From: Gracilibacillus timonensis
GTDB lineage: Bacteria; Bacillota; Bacilli; Bacillales; Amphibacillaceae
NCBI RefSeq assembly: GCF_900086715.1
Contig: NZ_FLKH01000008.1
Span: forward strand, 168,630 to 232,629
Direction: 5' to 3'
DNA: 64,000 nucleotides
Shown here: positions 1-8,644 of the stretch, piece by piece
How positions within the stretch are numbered: the first letter of the stretch is position 1
Layout: each line of letters opens with the position of its first letter
The notes under the pieces: model-generated
Database searches by the model: none
The model's input: only the letters and a program-made list of their open reading frames with translations
What the model was told of the DNA's origin: nothing
Made by a program: the position numbers and the translations under genes

Positions 1-252
1 GAAATTGTTGAACGCTATGCGCATAGCCGACGTGTCAAGTACGTTCCACCTGGACGTGATGCGACGGTAAGCTGGCACGGTCCTGATTTTCGTTTTCAAA
101 ACATGTATAATCAACCGATCCTGATTCGTTCCAAGCGTTATGAAGGAACGGTTGTGATCACTCTGCATTCATCAGATGTGATTAATTACGATTCCCGCTC
201 TGTTCCCAAGGCACCAACAAAAATACCAGAAGAAGAGAGCGCAGGAGATTAA
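1..252 (+). CDS. VanW family protein, C-terminal end (partial)
   Basis: The first 83 codons at the window edge are open and end in TAA at 250-252. The peptide carries the typical VanW-domain stretch YVPPGRDATVSWHGPDFRFQN followed by the PILIRS strand, which is known from YoaR/VanW-type proteins that are often anchored at the cell surface. The start lies outside the window, so the N-terminal part (usually a membrane anchor and a peptidoglycan-binding-like domain) cannot be judged. The tail is short and Lys/Glu-rich. The family has no firmly established biochemical role in bacilli; the link to glycopeptide resistance is by name only. Confidence 0.85.
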   Translation, partial: EIVERYAHSRRVKYVPPGRDATVSWHGPDFRFQNMYNQPILIRSKRYEGTVVITLHSSDVINYDSRSVPKAPTKIPEEESAGD

Positions 253-364
253 ACGGAAAGAAATAAGAGACGATGCCTTTTTGTAAAATAATACATTTTA
301 TCTCTAGCGGCCAACCTTACACATCAAAATTCAGCGATGGTTTCTCACTTATCAACTTCTTTAA

Positions 365-406
365 GAAAAAACATATCTTCTACAAATAGGCAGAAGATAT
401 GTTTTT
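365..406. terminator. Bidirectional intrinsic terminator
   Basis: Perfect 11-bp stem (371-381 with 392-402) flanked by an A-run on the left and a T-run on the right, between two convergent genes. It can therefore serve the VanW-like gene on + and the yfmJ-like gene on -. Confidence 0.85.
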
Positions 407-414
407 GCGGTCAT

Positions 415-1428
415 TTATTCTTCATCCGCCACCTTCACCAGCTGTTTCCCAATATTCTCACCAGTAAATAACCCTAAAAAGGCATCAGGTATGTCACGAA
501 AACCTTCGTGAATCGTTTCTTCAAACTTCAACTCTCCCTTGGCAACAGCCTCCCCTAGTACTTGATAAGCCTCATCGTAATGTGCTGCAAAGTCGCCGAC
601 AAGCAAGCCTTGCATTTTCACCCGAGACTTCACCAAAAATCGCTGTACTCGCAAGCCAATATCCTGTTCGTCTTCCTTTAGGTTGTAGGAAGAAATAGAT
701 CCACATACCGGCACACGTGCGAACACATTTAACAACGGCCAAACCGCATCAGAAATCTCACCGCCGACGTTTTCATAATAGACATCAATTCCATCTGGAC
801 AAGTCTCTTGTAACTGGTCGCTTACATTTCCCTTTTTATATTCCACGGCTGCATCATAGCCCAAAGTCTCCGTAATATAGCGTGCTTTTTTCTCTGATCC
901 TACAATGCCAACCACCCGCGCTCCAGCTCTTTTGGCCAATTGCCCAGCGATTTGTCCAACGGCTCCAGCGGCTCCTGAGACAACAACGGTTTCGCCCTGT
1001 TTCGGTTCACCGATATGCATCATCCCAAAATAGGCTGTCAATGCCGGCATTCCTAGTACACTTAATGCACTGCTGGGGCTTAAGCCTTTTGTATCGACTT
1101 GACGAACCTGATCTCCTGATACCACATTGTACTCTTGAAAATCCAGCGCACCTGTGACCAAATCTCCCACCTTCAGCTGATCACTATTGGATTTGGTCAC
1201 TTGTCCAACGACCCCACCTGCCAACGGTTCACCTACCTCAAATGATGCCGCATAGGATGGGGCATCTGACATTCTTCCACGCATATAAGGATCGACGGAA
1301 ACGTATAGTGTTTTTACCAATACCTCGTTCTCGCCTGGCTCTCCCACTTCCACTGTCTGAAATTGAAAGGTATCTTCGTTTGGCAGTCCATTTGGTCGAT
1401 CACGTAATATCAATTGCTCTTGTTTCAT
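415..1428 (-). CDS. yfmJ: YfmJ-type NADP-dependent oxidoreductase (zinc-free MDR family)
   Basis: A 337-residue medium-chain dehydrogenase/reductase of the leukotriene B4 dehydrogenase/curcumin reductase type. It reduces activated C=C double bonds with NADPH in the cytosol. The nucleotide-binding loop VVSGAAGAVGQIAGQLAK lies near residues 150-167, and VDPYMRGRM near residue 50 is typical of the group. The zinc-ligand cysteines of true alcohol dehydrogenases are absent. The ATG at 1428 is preferred: GGAGGA lies 8 nt upstream, whereas the GTG one codon earlier is only 5 nt away. It is monocistronic and ends at a shared terminator with the VanW-like gene. The natural substrate is unknown. Confidence 0.9.
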   Translation of the reverse strand: MKQEQLILRDRPNGLPNEDTFQFQTVEVGEPGENEVLVKTLYVSVDPYMRGRMSDAPSYAASFEVGEPLAGGVVGQVTKSNSDQLKVGDLVTGALDFQEYNVVSGDQVRQVDTKGLSPSSALSVLGMPALTAYFGMMHIGEPKQGETVVVSGAAGAVGQIAGQLAKRAGARVVGIVGSEKKARYITETLGYDAAVEYKKGNVSDQLQETCPDGIDVYYENVGGEISDAVWPLLNVFARVPVCGSISSYNLKEDEQDIGLRVQRFLVKSRVKMQGLLVGDFAAHYDEAYQVLGEAVAKGELKFEETIHEGFRDIPDAFLGLFTGENIGKQLVKVADEE

Positions 1429-1511
1429 CACACAGTCCTCCTTGATAGCTGATTAGTATATGCTTCTATTTAGTTGTTCCTCATGGTTTCTATGGATAAA
1501 CATGACTGTAC

Positions 1512-1534
1512 AAAAAAAGAATATTCGCTTTTTT
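1512..1534 (-). terminator. Weak intrinsic terminator of the rarA-HAD unit
   Basis: Short AT-rich hairpin around the palindrome GAATATTC with A/T runs on both sides, just downstream of the HAD gene stop at 1555. The stem is weak. Confidence 0.45.
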
Positions 1535-1554
1535 ATGTTTAGTTAAGTTCATTT

Positions 1555-2370
1555 TTAAACCAATTCATATCTCTCAAACGCCTTCCATAACCCATCTGCA
1601 TCGACATGATTGGTGACATAATCAGCCGCTGCTTTTAAATTAGGTTGAGCATTCCCCATCGCTATCCCTACTTGGCAATACTCAATCATTTGCTTATCAC
1701 TGGCCGCATCACCAAAGGCAAAAGTATGCTCCTTGCCGACCTGTAAATGATTCAATAATTGGTCAACGGCATGTACCTTATCCGATCCCAAAATGGCAAA
1801 CTCGCCAAATTCCGGTTTTTCTCCGGTTGCTGACCACGTGTCTACTTTCAAATGATCACCAAACGTAGCTTTTGCTTCCGCCAGTTTATCAGGATGCAAA
1901 CAAAAGCTGATTTTCGCTACATCATCCCGATACAAGTCTCCTCCGTAAATCATGTCGGGATAAATGGCTTGAAGCCGTTCTTGATTCTCTTTAGAAGCTT
2001 CTCCCCATAACTTCTCCGTCGTCTTTTCTAAAAAGTGCTCACAGGCAAACAAGCCATTCTTACTTTCTAAATAAAAGGCTATCCCTTGCTCCTGCATCCA
2101 ATCGACGGTTTTGATCACATCTTGCTTTTCCATCATCAAATCTTGCAGCACTTCACCATTGTCTTCGATATACATCCCATTGCCACCAATCATGCCATCC
2201 AACCCAATATCCCATAGATGGCTGTACACCTCTGCCTTACTACGACCCGTGCTAAGGTAAACCTTATTCCCCTTTTTTCTTGTCGCTTGTACTGCTTCCA
2301 TAGCAGACACTGGAATCTGGGTTTCATAGTTGACCAAGGTACCATCAATATCTAAAAAAATCACTTTCAT
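1555..2370 (-). CDS. HAD superfamily Cof-type phosphatase
   Basis: A 271-residue type-IIB HAD hydrolase. Motif I is FLDIDGTL at residues 5-12, with the nucleophile and acid/base aspartates. Motif II is the LSTGRS stretch near residue 40, and the late motif FAFGDAASDKQMIE near residues 219-232 supplies the Mg-binding aspartates. Such enzymes dephosphorylate small phosphometabolites (sugar phosphates, FMN, PLP) in the cytosol; specificity cannot be read from sequence. GGAGGATAAT precedes the ATG. The gene follows rarA after about 10 nt and is probably co-transcribed with it. Confidence 0.88.
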   Translation of the reverse strand: MKVIFLDIDGTLVNYETQIPVSAMEAVQATRKKGNKVYLSTGRSKAEVYSHLWDIGLDGMIGGNGMYIEDNGEVLQDLMMEKQDVIKTVDWMQEQGIAFYLESKNGLFACEHFLEKTTEKLWGEASKENQERLQAIYPDMIYGGDLYRDDVAKISFCLHPDKLAEAKATFGDHLKVDTWSATGEKPEFGEFAILGSDKVHAVDQLLNHLQVGKEHTFAFGDAASDKQMIEYCQVGIAMGNAQPNLKAAADYVTNHVDADGLWKAFERYELV

Positions 2371-2379
2371 ATTATCCTC

Positions 2380-3717
2380 CTAGTCTCTGTCTTTATTATC
2401 ATACTCTTGATGCCATGCTTTGATATAATCCAGTCTTTCTTTGAATTTTTTCTCATGTCCTTGATCGGTTGGCAGGTAATATTCCCGTCCCTCTAAGGAA
2501 GGCGGCATCGTTTTCATCGTCGTTAATTTCTCTTCTTGTTGATGGGAATACTGATAATCCTTACCATAGTCCAGTTCCTTCATTAAATTGGTCGGCGCGT
2601 TCCTGATTTGTAATGGCACTGGTTCATTAATCGATTCCTTCACATCTTTCCTTGCTTGCAAACGTGCAGTATAGACGGCATTAGATTTCGGTGCTAAGGA
2701 CAAATAAATCACCGCTTCTGTTAAATGAACATCACATTCCGGCATACCAATAAAACGGCACGCCTGAAAAACATCCGTTGTGATACTTAAGGCACGGGCA
2801 TCGGCAAGTCCGATATCCTCACTGGCAAAACGTAGCAGCCTTCTAGCAATATAGATAGGATCTTCCCCCGATTCCAACATTCGCGACAGCCAATAAATCG
2901 CCGCGTCCACATCACTATTTCGCATCGATTTATGCAAGGCAGAAATAATATTATAATGTTCCTCTCCATTTTTATCATAAAGAAGGGAGGTTCTGGTGAT
3001 TAATTGTTGCAACTGATCTTCAGTGATAGCAATTCCCTCTGCTGTCTCCTCACTATTTAACACCGCCATTTCTAATGTATTTAAGGCACTTCTTGCATCC
3101 CCATTTGCAAATTTCGCAATAGCGGTTAAAGCTTGTTTCGTAATATCGATCTTTTTATCCCCGAAACCATCAGGATGAGCAATCGCCGTTTTCAAAAGAT
3201 TGACAATGTCTTCGGTTTCCAATAGTTTTAAGACAAACACCTTACTCCTAGACAACAGGGCGGCATTCACTTCAAAGGATGGATTTTCCGTGGTCGCCCC
3301 GATTAAAATGATACTACCGTTCTCGACATAAGGGAGAAAGGCATCCTGCTGCGCTTTGTTAAACCGATGGATCTCATCGATAAAAATAATCGTCTTTTCG
3401 CCAAAATCGCGTCTGGATTCGGCTTCCTTCATCATTTGTTTAATCTCTTTTATTCCACTATTTACCGCTGACAGGTTAATAAATGTGGACTCGGTCTTTC
3501 GCGCAATAATCTCCGCCAAGGTTGTTTTGCCTACCCCAGGTGGTCCCCAGAAAATCAAGGAAGACACTTGATCGTTTTCAATGATATCCCGCAGTACTTT
3601 ACCTGATCCTAGCAAGTGCTGCTGCCCGACAAATTCATCCAACGCTTTCGGACGGATTCGGCTAGCAAGCGGAGTGCTTTTTTTATTATCTTCTGAGAAA
3701 AGAGACTCCTGTTTCAT
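2380..3717 (-). CDS. rarA: Replication-associated recombination protein A (RarA/MgsA AAA+ ATPase)
   Basis: A 445-residue AAA+ ATPase related to clamp-loader subunits and eukaryotic WRNIP1. It acts at stalled replication forks. Walker A is GPPGVGKT at about 58-65, Walker B is IIFIDEIHRF near 112, sensor 1 is GATTENPSF near 142, and the C-terminal tetramerisation part contains DVDAAIYWLSRMLESGED. The second of two consecutive ATG codons (3717) is favoured because it stands 7 nt from GAGGTG; the first at 3720 is only 4 nt away. In B. subtilis the equivalent is yrvN beside cymR; cymR is not here. The HAD phosphatase gene follows after 9 nt. Confidence 0.95.
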   Translation of the reverse strand: MKQESLFSEDNKKSTPLASRIRPKALDEFVGQQHLLGSGKVLRDIIENDQVSSLIFWGPPGVGKTTLAEIIARKTESTFINLSAVNSGIKEIKQMMKEAESRRDFGEKTIIFIDEIHRFNKAQQDAFLPYVENGSIILIGATTENPSFEVNAALLSRSKVFVLKLLETEDIVNLLKTAIAHPDGFGDKKIDITKQALTAIAKFANGDARSALNTLEMAVLNSEETAEGIAITEDQLQQLITRTSLLYDKNGEEHYNIISALHKSMRNSDVDAAIYWLSRMLESGEDPIYIARRLLRFASEDIGLADARALSITTDVFQACRFIGMPECDVHLTEAVIYLSLAPKSNAVYTARLQARKDVKESINEPVPLQIRNAPTNLMKELDYGKDYQYSHQQEEKLTTMKTMPPSLEGREYYLPTDQGHEKKFKERLDYIKAWHQEYDNKDRD

Positions 3718-3902
3718 CATGGGTCACCTCTTTGCATGAGAATTTTATGATAACTCCATTGTATCAAACGTATGTTTGTTTTGCATCTAATTAAATTGTT
3801 CAAAGTATTTGCCATGTGAAAATAACGGCCTTTTTTTCGAGTCTGACTCTTATTTTTGATCGTCATATCCCTATGTCCAACACCTCTCTCTATTGTATCG
3901 GA

Positions 3903-3950
3903 ACAAAAAACGAATCCATTTTGCACCACTTAAGTGCAAAATAGATTCGT
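3903..3950 (-). terminator. Terminator of the Zur-controlled operon
   Basis: A long hairpin (arms about 3910-3926 and 3934-3950, one mismatch) lies right after the stop of the COG0523 gene at 3968. On the minus strand it is followed by TTTTTTG. It closes the minus-strand unit that begins near 9790. Confidence 0.85.
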
Positions 3951-3967
3951 TAGGGGGGAGATATTCT

Positions 3968-5149
3968 CTATGTCATCGCAAATGCAGGTAATGAATCCAC
4001 AAAAGCAGAGGCAGGTTTGTCCGCTTCTTCCTCTGTCACTAGGCAATCATTTAATGAAGCAATAATCTGATTTTTATCCATTTCACGGCCTATACAAACA
4101 AGTTCCGTAATGCGGTCACCGGCTGCTTCATCCCAATTATCAAACAGACCTGGATCATCTGCCTTTAATGCCGCTTGCTCCTCTTCGGAATAGCTTGCCA
4201 GCCATCTTCCAGCACCTTCTAAAGTCAGCATCGACCCGGCCTGTGATAAAAAGCCGGCCACATCATTTCTGGTGACTAACCAAAAGAAACCTTTCGCCCG
4301 AAGAATTTCATCTGGCCAATTCTCCAGCCATTCCTGAAATCGTCCAGGATGGAATGGCCTTCTACTTCGATAGACAAAGGAGCTAATCCCATACTCTTCG
4401 GTCTCTGGTACGTGTTCTTGATTTAACTCTTTGATCCAGCCAGCCCCGTGACTTGCCTCTTCCAAATCAAATTGACCGGTATGCAGCACTTGTAAAGGAT
4501 CTATTTGACCAAATGTAGTGGGAATAATCTTTGCCTCTGGATTTAGCTTATAAAGTAAATCTTTTAATTCTTCCATCTCCTCACTCGACAGCTTATCTAC
4601 TTTGTTTAACACAATCACATTGGCAAATTCGATTTGATCGACTAGTAAATCGACAATCCCCCGCTCATCATCATCCGATACATGTAATTCCCGGTCCAGC
4701 AGCAAATCCTCTGAGCGATAATCTTGCCAAAACTGCTGGCCATTGACTAATGTTACCATCGTATCCAGTTGGAAAAGGGCTTGTAAATCTATTCCTAATT
4801 CTTCATCGGCATAGACGAAACTCTGAGCGACCGGGATTGGTTCTGAGACACCGCTTGATTCAATCAAGACATAATCGATATCCTGCTTCGCCAGTTTTTC
4901 CAATTCGACGATTAAGTCTTCTCGCAAGGTACAGCAGATACAGCCGTTAGTCATCTCTACCATATTTTCCTCGGTGCGGATCAAACTACCTTCCTTCACC
5001 AACCTGGCATCGATGTTGATTTCGCTCATATCATTGACAATAACGGCTATTTTCTGTCCATGTTGTTCGGTAAGCAGGTGGTTAAGCATGGATGTCTTGC
5101 CCGCGCCTAGAAACCCACTCAAAACGGTTACTGGAATTCTTTTGTTCAT
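3968..5149 (-). CDS. yciC: COG0523 (CobW/YciC-type) GTP-dependent metal chaperone, copy 1
   Basis: A 393-residue G3E GTPase resembling B. subtilis YciC/ZagA. Walker A GFLGAGKTS is at 12-20, the metal-binding CxCC motif [11 protein letters not shown] has cysteines at 70, 72 and 73, and NKVDKL is the G4 motif. The C-terminal CobW_C domain contains RRPFHPGRFQEWL. Proteins of this group are thought to deliver zinc to client enzymes when zinc is scarce. The ATG at 5149 (AGGAAG 8 nt upstream) is preferred over a TTG one codon earlier. It is the last gene of a five-gene minus-strand run starting 3 nt after dcd. It is clearly paralogous to the gene at 5718-6908. Confidence 0.92.
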   Translation of the reverse strand: MNKRIPVTVLSGFLGAGKTSMLNHLLTEQHGQKIAVIVNDMSEINIDARLVKEGSLIRTEENMVEMTNGCICCTLREDLIVELEKLAKQDIDYVLIESSGVSEPIPVAQSFVYADEELGIDLQALFQLDTMVTLVNGQQFWQDYRSEDLLLDRELHVSDDDERGIVDLLVDQIEFANVIVLNKVDKLSSEEMEELKDLLYKLNPEAKIIPTTFGQIDPLQVLHTGQFDLEEASHGAGWIKELNQEHVPETEEYGISSFVYRSRRPFHPGRFQEWLENWPDEILRAKGFFWLVTRNDVAGFLSQAGSMLTLEGAGRWLASYSEEEQAALKADDPGLFDNWDEAAGDRITELVCIGREMDKNQIIASLNDCLVTEEEADKPASAFVDSLPAFAMT

Positions 5150-5152
5150 CAA

Positions 5153-5701
5153 TTATTCTTCCTTTCTTTCCTGATCCTTATAGACACGGCTCGGGGTCGC
5201 TCCTTCTTGAAACAAATACTTTCCGCTATATCCTTCTGTCGGCTGATCGACTTGTGCGATGACCAGCTGACAAATACGCATGCCCACCTGTAATTGCACA
5301 GGCACGCGATTCGCATTAAACAGTTCCAAGGTAATCTGCCCAGCAAAGCCTGGATCAATCCAGCCAGCATTTTGGATAAACACGCCTAATCTGCCGACTG
5401 AACTTCTGCCTTCTACAAAGGCGGTTAAATGATTAGGCAGCTTCACTTCCTCCAGTGTTGTGCCCAGTAAAAAGGTTTGCGGAGGAATTGTAATAAACCC
5501 CTCCTCCGATACTTGTATTTCCTTATACTTCGCTGGCTTGTCTACCGACAAAAACGGGGTAGAGATATCATCCACGATGACGAAATGTTCCCCCAGACGC
5601 AAGTCAATAGAAGCCGGCTGGATGCTTAATTGCTGAAAAGGGGCAATCGTCATTTGTTTGTCCTGTATCAATTGCTCAATCGTCTGTCCAGATAAAATCA
5701 A
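5153..5701 (-). CDS. dcd: dCTP deaminase (Dcd family, possibly bifunctional Dcd-Dut)
   Basis: The 182-residue product begins [11 protein letters not shown] from a TTG at 5701. AGGAGGG is 8 nt upstream, inside the 16-nt gap after the preceding gene. An upstream ATG at 5782 would run 64 nt into that gene and add residues unlike the family. Conserved Dcd elements are [12 protein letters not shown] near residue 28, the catalytic region [14 protein letters not shown] near 96, and [15 protein letters not shown] near 115. The enzyme converts dCTP to dUTP (or to dUMP in bifunctional forms) for dTTP synthesis. It sits between two yciC-like genes in a Zur-controlled operon, which is an unusual place. 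Mono- and bifunctional types cannot be separated by eye. Confidence 0.9.
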   Translation of the reverse strand: MILSGQTIEQLIQDKQMTIAPFQQLSIQPASIDLRLGEHFVIVDDISTPFLSVDKPAKYKEIQVSEEGFITIPPQTFLLGTTLEEVKLPNHLTAFVEGRSSVGRLGVFIQNAGWIDPGFAGQITLELFNANRVPVQLQVGMRICQLVIAQVDQPTEGYSGKYLFQEGATPSRVYKDQERKEE

Positions 5702-5717
5702 TGGGTTTCCCTCCTGA

Positions 5718-6908
5718 TTATGAAAGTCGCCAAGGGAATGGGTTTCTAAACTTGGACCAGTCTTCATCCATTTCAGATTCACTCAAAAGGCAATGCTCCA
5801 GATCATTTGTTATTTGGTCAACATCCAAATCCATACCTATAAACACGATCTTAGTATGACGATCACCATATTTTGGATCCCACAATGCTTTCACTTCCGG
5901 ATTTTGACTTAAAATTTGTTTTTGTTTTTCTTTTGGTAAGCTGGCTACCCAATAAGCTAAAGGCTCCAATTCCACAGAAGGACCAGCTTGAGATATTAAT
6001 AGGGCGACATCATTATGAGTAGCACACCAGATTACCCCTTTCATTCGAACTATTTCTTGAGGCAGGTTCTGGTACCAGCTCATCAATCGTTCGGTGTGGA
6101 ATGGTAACCTAGAAGTATAAACAAAGGATCCAATTCCATATTCTTCTGTTTCAGGAGTATGGTTCTCGACTCTTGCATTTAGTTCTTTTAACCAACCTGC
6201 TGATTCACTTGCTTTTTCAAAATCAAACAACTTGGTATTTAGTATTTCCTTTGGATCGATGTTACTGTGTTGAGTACGAATAATTTTCGCTTCTGGTTGT
6301 AGTTTGCGAATAACTTGTTCCAGTTTCTGCAAGTCTTCTTCTGCTACTAAATCAGTTTTATTCAGTATCAACACATTACAGAATTCAATCTGATCGATTA
6401 ATAAATCGGCAATATTCCGCGTATCCTCATCGGCTACTGCTTGTTTTCTACTTAACAAGGAATCACCGGAACCAAAGTCATGCCAAAAACGATTGGCATC
6501 AACCACTGTTACCATCGTATCTAGTTCACAATATTTGGTTAAGTCAATCCCCATCGTATCATCAATATACGAAAAAGTCTGCGCAACAGGCACAGGTTCA
6601 CTAATACCTGATGATTCAATCAAAATATAATCGACGTCACCTTTTTGGACGAGCTTTTCAACTTCTACTAATAAGTCCTCGCGTAAGGTACAACAAATAC
6701 AACCATTGGACATTTCTACCAGCTTTTCTTCTGTACGCGAGAATCCACCTTGCGTTTGGATTAACTCACTATCAATGTTTACCTCGCTCATGTCATTAAC
6801 GATAACCGCTACCTTTAAACCTTCACGATTATGTAAGACATGATTTAATAACGTTGTTTTACCTGCGCCCAAGTATCCACTTAGTACAGTAACAGGAATT
6901 TTCTTCAT
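5718..6908 (-). CDS. yciC: COG0523 (CobW/YciC-type) GTP-dependent metal chaperone, copy 2
   Basis: A 396-residue paralogue of the gene at 3968-5149. Walker [10 protein letters not shown] is at 11-19, the metal site [12 protein letters not shown] near 70, and NKTDLV is the G4 motif. The CobW_C domain includes [21 protein letters not shown] precedes the ATG. It lies between the FeoB-like permease gene (62-nt gap without a terminator) and dcd. No Zur box is visible in that gap, so it probably depends on the promoter near 9790. Two YciC paralogues flanking one enzyme gene suggests duplication with different client proteins; this is inference. Confidence 0.92.
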   Translation of the reverse strand: MKKIPVTVLSGYLGAGKTTLLNHVLHNREGLKVAVIVNDMSEVNIDSELIQTQGGFSRTEEKLVEMSNGCICCTLREDLLVEVEKLVQKGDVDYILIESSGISEPVPVAQTFSYIDDTMGIDLTKYCELDTMVTVVDANRFWHDFGSGDSLLSRKQAVADEDTRNIADLLIDQIEFCNVLILNKTDLVAEEDLQKLEQVIRKLQPEAKIIRTQHSNIDPKEILNTKLFDFEKASESAGWLKELNARVENHTPETEEYGIGSFVYTSRLPFHTERLMSWYQNLPQEIVRMKGVIWCATHNDVALLISQAGPSVELEPLAYWVASLPKEKQKQILSQNPEVKALWDPKYGDRHTKIVFIGMDLDVDQITNDLEHCLLSESEMDEDWSKFRNPFPWRLS

Positions 6909-6970
6909 TTATTCGTCCTCCTTTATATTTATGGGCTGCTTTGGACCAATGAAAACCCAGATCTACTACC

Positions 6971-8644
6971 CTATGTTAAAAAATATAATCCTACTGCCAA
7001 AAGGGCTGCACTTACCATACTGGTCAACATCTGTTTACCGCCAATCGAAAGCGATGTCTTCCAGCCTAGCTCTTTGCCAATCGTAAATAAGGTTACTAAA
7101 CAAGCAGAAAGCGTAGAAGCCAAGTAAACCAGTATAAATATCTGACTAATCGACATATCCATTAAAAGACTCCCTTGTCCTTCATTTAAGACAAGCAAAC
7201 CATCCTTTCTGATAAAAGAGAAGATTAAGCCCGGCGCTGCTTCTGCCGGCAAGGAAAACAATGCAAGCAATGGCATAGCAAGCCAGCTAAAAATGGATAA
7301 TATGCCGATTGTATCTAAAACAGATGCCACCAAACAAATGACTAAGAAGATGGGCATCGCCTGCAATAAAAACTGTTTTATCACTCCTGAAAGCTTCCAA
7401 AAGAATGCCTTCCAATCTATCTTTTGTATATAAGGGAGCGGTGCTATACGTGTGAACTGATCTGCAGACTGCCGATTCCAAACTCTTGTATGGATCGCAC
7501 CAACCAAAAATAACAGCAATATATAAGGCACAAATAGAAATGGTACTTGTGCCGCATTAAAAATGGATAACGTCGCTCCTATTTGATAGCTGCATGCCGA
7601 ACCAAAAGCAATCAAGGAAACACAGGATATGCGTGTACAACTGCTGCATCCTCTGCTTTGAAAAACGGCAACGACATTACAGCCAAAGCCTGTGATTACC
7701 GGTAGTAAATCCCTTCCTGTTAACCCTATTTTACGAAGCCAAGGATCCAATGTAGTCGTGATGTGCTCTTGTATACCAATCTCTTCGGTTAGGCTTGTCA
7801 TTACCCCGATCAACAGTACTACCGGAAAAGCCCACAGAAACGAATAAGAACCTAGCGTGATTAACCCGTAATCACCTATCAACATATTTGCTAGAAAATA
7901 GGGTGCCTGATCCAGTGTTGTAATGAGAGGATCAAGCACATATTGATCCACAATTGGTTCCAGCCAGGAGACCAATAGGTATGCGCCGATAACCGGAAGA
8001 GCAAACATTGCAAACAGGAAGAAACAAGCCAAGAGTGGACCTGCGATTGGTAAACGAAAAATAGGAAGTAATTGGTGGACATTTGGTGAAGAAGCAGGGA
8101 GAAAACGCATAATACTTGCAGTAGCTCCCCATACTTGAGCCTGTTTGATAGCACGCATGACTTCTTCCTGCACTGAGTCATCCATCTTTCGTGTATTTAT
8201 CCAGACAACGGGTACCTGTAATAATTCCTGTACTCTATTTTGCTCCGCTGGGGATGGCGAGTACTTATCTCGATGTGTTGCCACGATGGCGATCTTTCTC
8301 CCTTTCAAATTTAATTCTGTTTGCAGTTGTTCCAATTCTTCTTTCAATTCCGTAGACTTCACGACTAGGAGAATTGTCTTTCCTTCTTGTAAGTGATCTA
8401 ACGTTAGTTGAGTGTTATGGCTATCCATCTCAAATTGAAGACCTGGTAAATCGGTTAATTGGATGTTCCCATTTAAATGACAAGGCGCCTGCAAAGCAGA
8501 TATGGTAGACCCTTTTACATTACTGGCTAATGCTTTTTTCTCACCAATCAATTGTCGAAATAAGCCAGATTTCCCTACTGATTCACAGCCTACTAGCAAT
8601 ACTTCTGTCCATGCCACATCAGCATACTCTGCTTGCTCTAACAT
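6971..8644 (-). CDS. FeoB-like GTPase-permease, putative zinc or divalent metal importer
   Basis: About 557 residues. An N-terminal small GTPase has G1 GCESVGKS at 19-26, G3 DLPG near 61, and an atypical G4 THRDK in place of the usual NxxD. From about residue 195 there are eight or more membrane segments with the two Gate regions of the FeoB/nucleoside-recognition fold. The first Gate, GFGCNVVAVFQSRGC, is unusually Cys-rich (CSSC, SC and SAC follow); the second has FSFIRKDGLLVL. It is shorter than typical FeoB (660-770 residues) and no feoA or feoC is nearby. The ATG at 8644 is chosen because GGGGAG is 8 nt upstream; a GTG at 8662 is possible. It overlaps the upstream gene by 7 nt. The Zur context argues for zinc transport (inference). 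Confidence 0.8.
   Translation of the reverse strand: MLEQAEYADVAWTEVLLVGCESVGKSGLFRQLIGEKKALASNVKGSTISALQAPCHLNGNIQLTDLPGLQFEMDSHNTQLTLDHLQEGKTILLVVKSTELKEELEQLQTELNLKGRKIAIVATHRDKYSPSPAEQNRVQELLQVPVVWINTRKMDDSVQEEVMRAIKQAQVWGATASIMRFLPASSPNVHQLLPIFRLPIAGPLLACFFLFAMFALPVIGAYLLVSWLEPIVDQYVLDPLITTLDQAPYFLANMLIGDYGLITLGSYSFLWAFPVVLLIGVMTSLTEEIGIQEHITTTLDPWLRKIGLTGRDLLPVITGFGCNVVAVFQSRGCSSCTRISCVSLIAFGSACSYQIGATLSIFNAAQVPFLFVPYILLLFLVGAIHTRVWNRQSADQFTRIAPLPYIQKIDWKAFFWKLSGVIKQFLLQAMPIFLVICLVASVLDTIGILSIFSWLAMPLLALFSLPAEAAPGLIFSFIRKDGLLVLNEGQGSLLMDMSISQIFILVYLASTLSACLVTLFTIGKELGWKTSLSIGGKQMLTSMVSAALLAVGLYFLT

Noticed and set aside
3717..3929. 70-codon frame upstream of rarA on -
   Set aside because: No ribosome binding site and no family resemblance; it spans the rarA promoter region.
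5702..5782. Longer dcd start at ATG 5782
   Set aside because: It would overlap the COG0523 gene by 64 nt and add residues absent from Dcd proteins; the TTG at 5701 has an ideal ribosome site.
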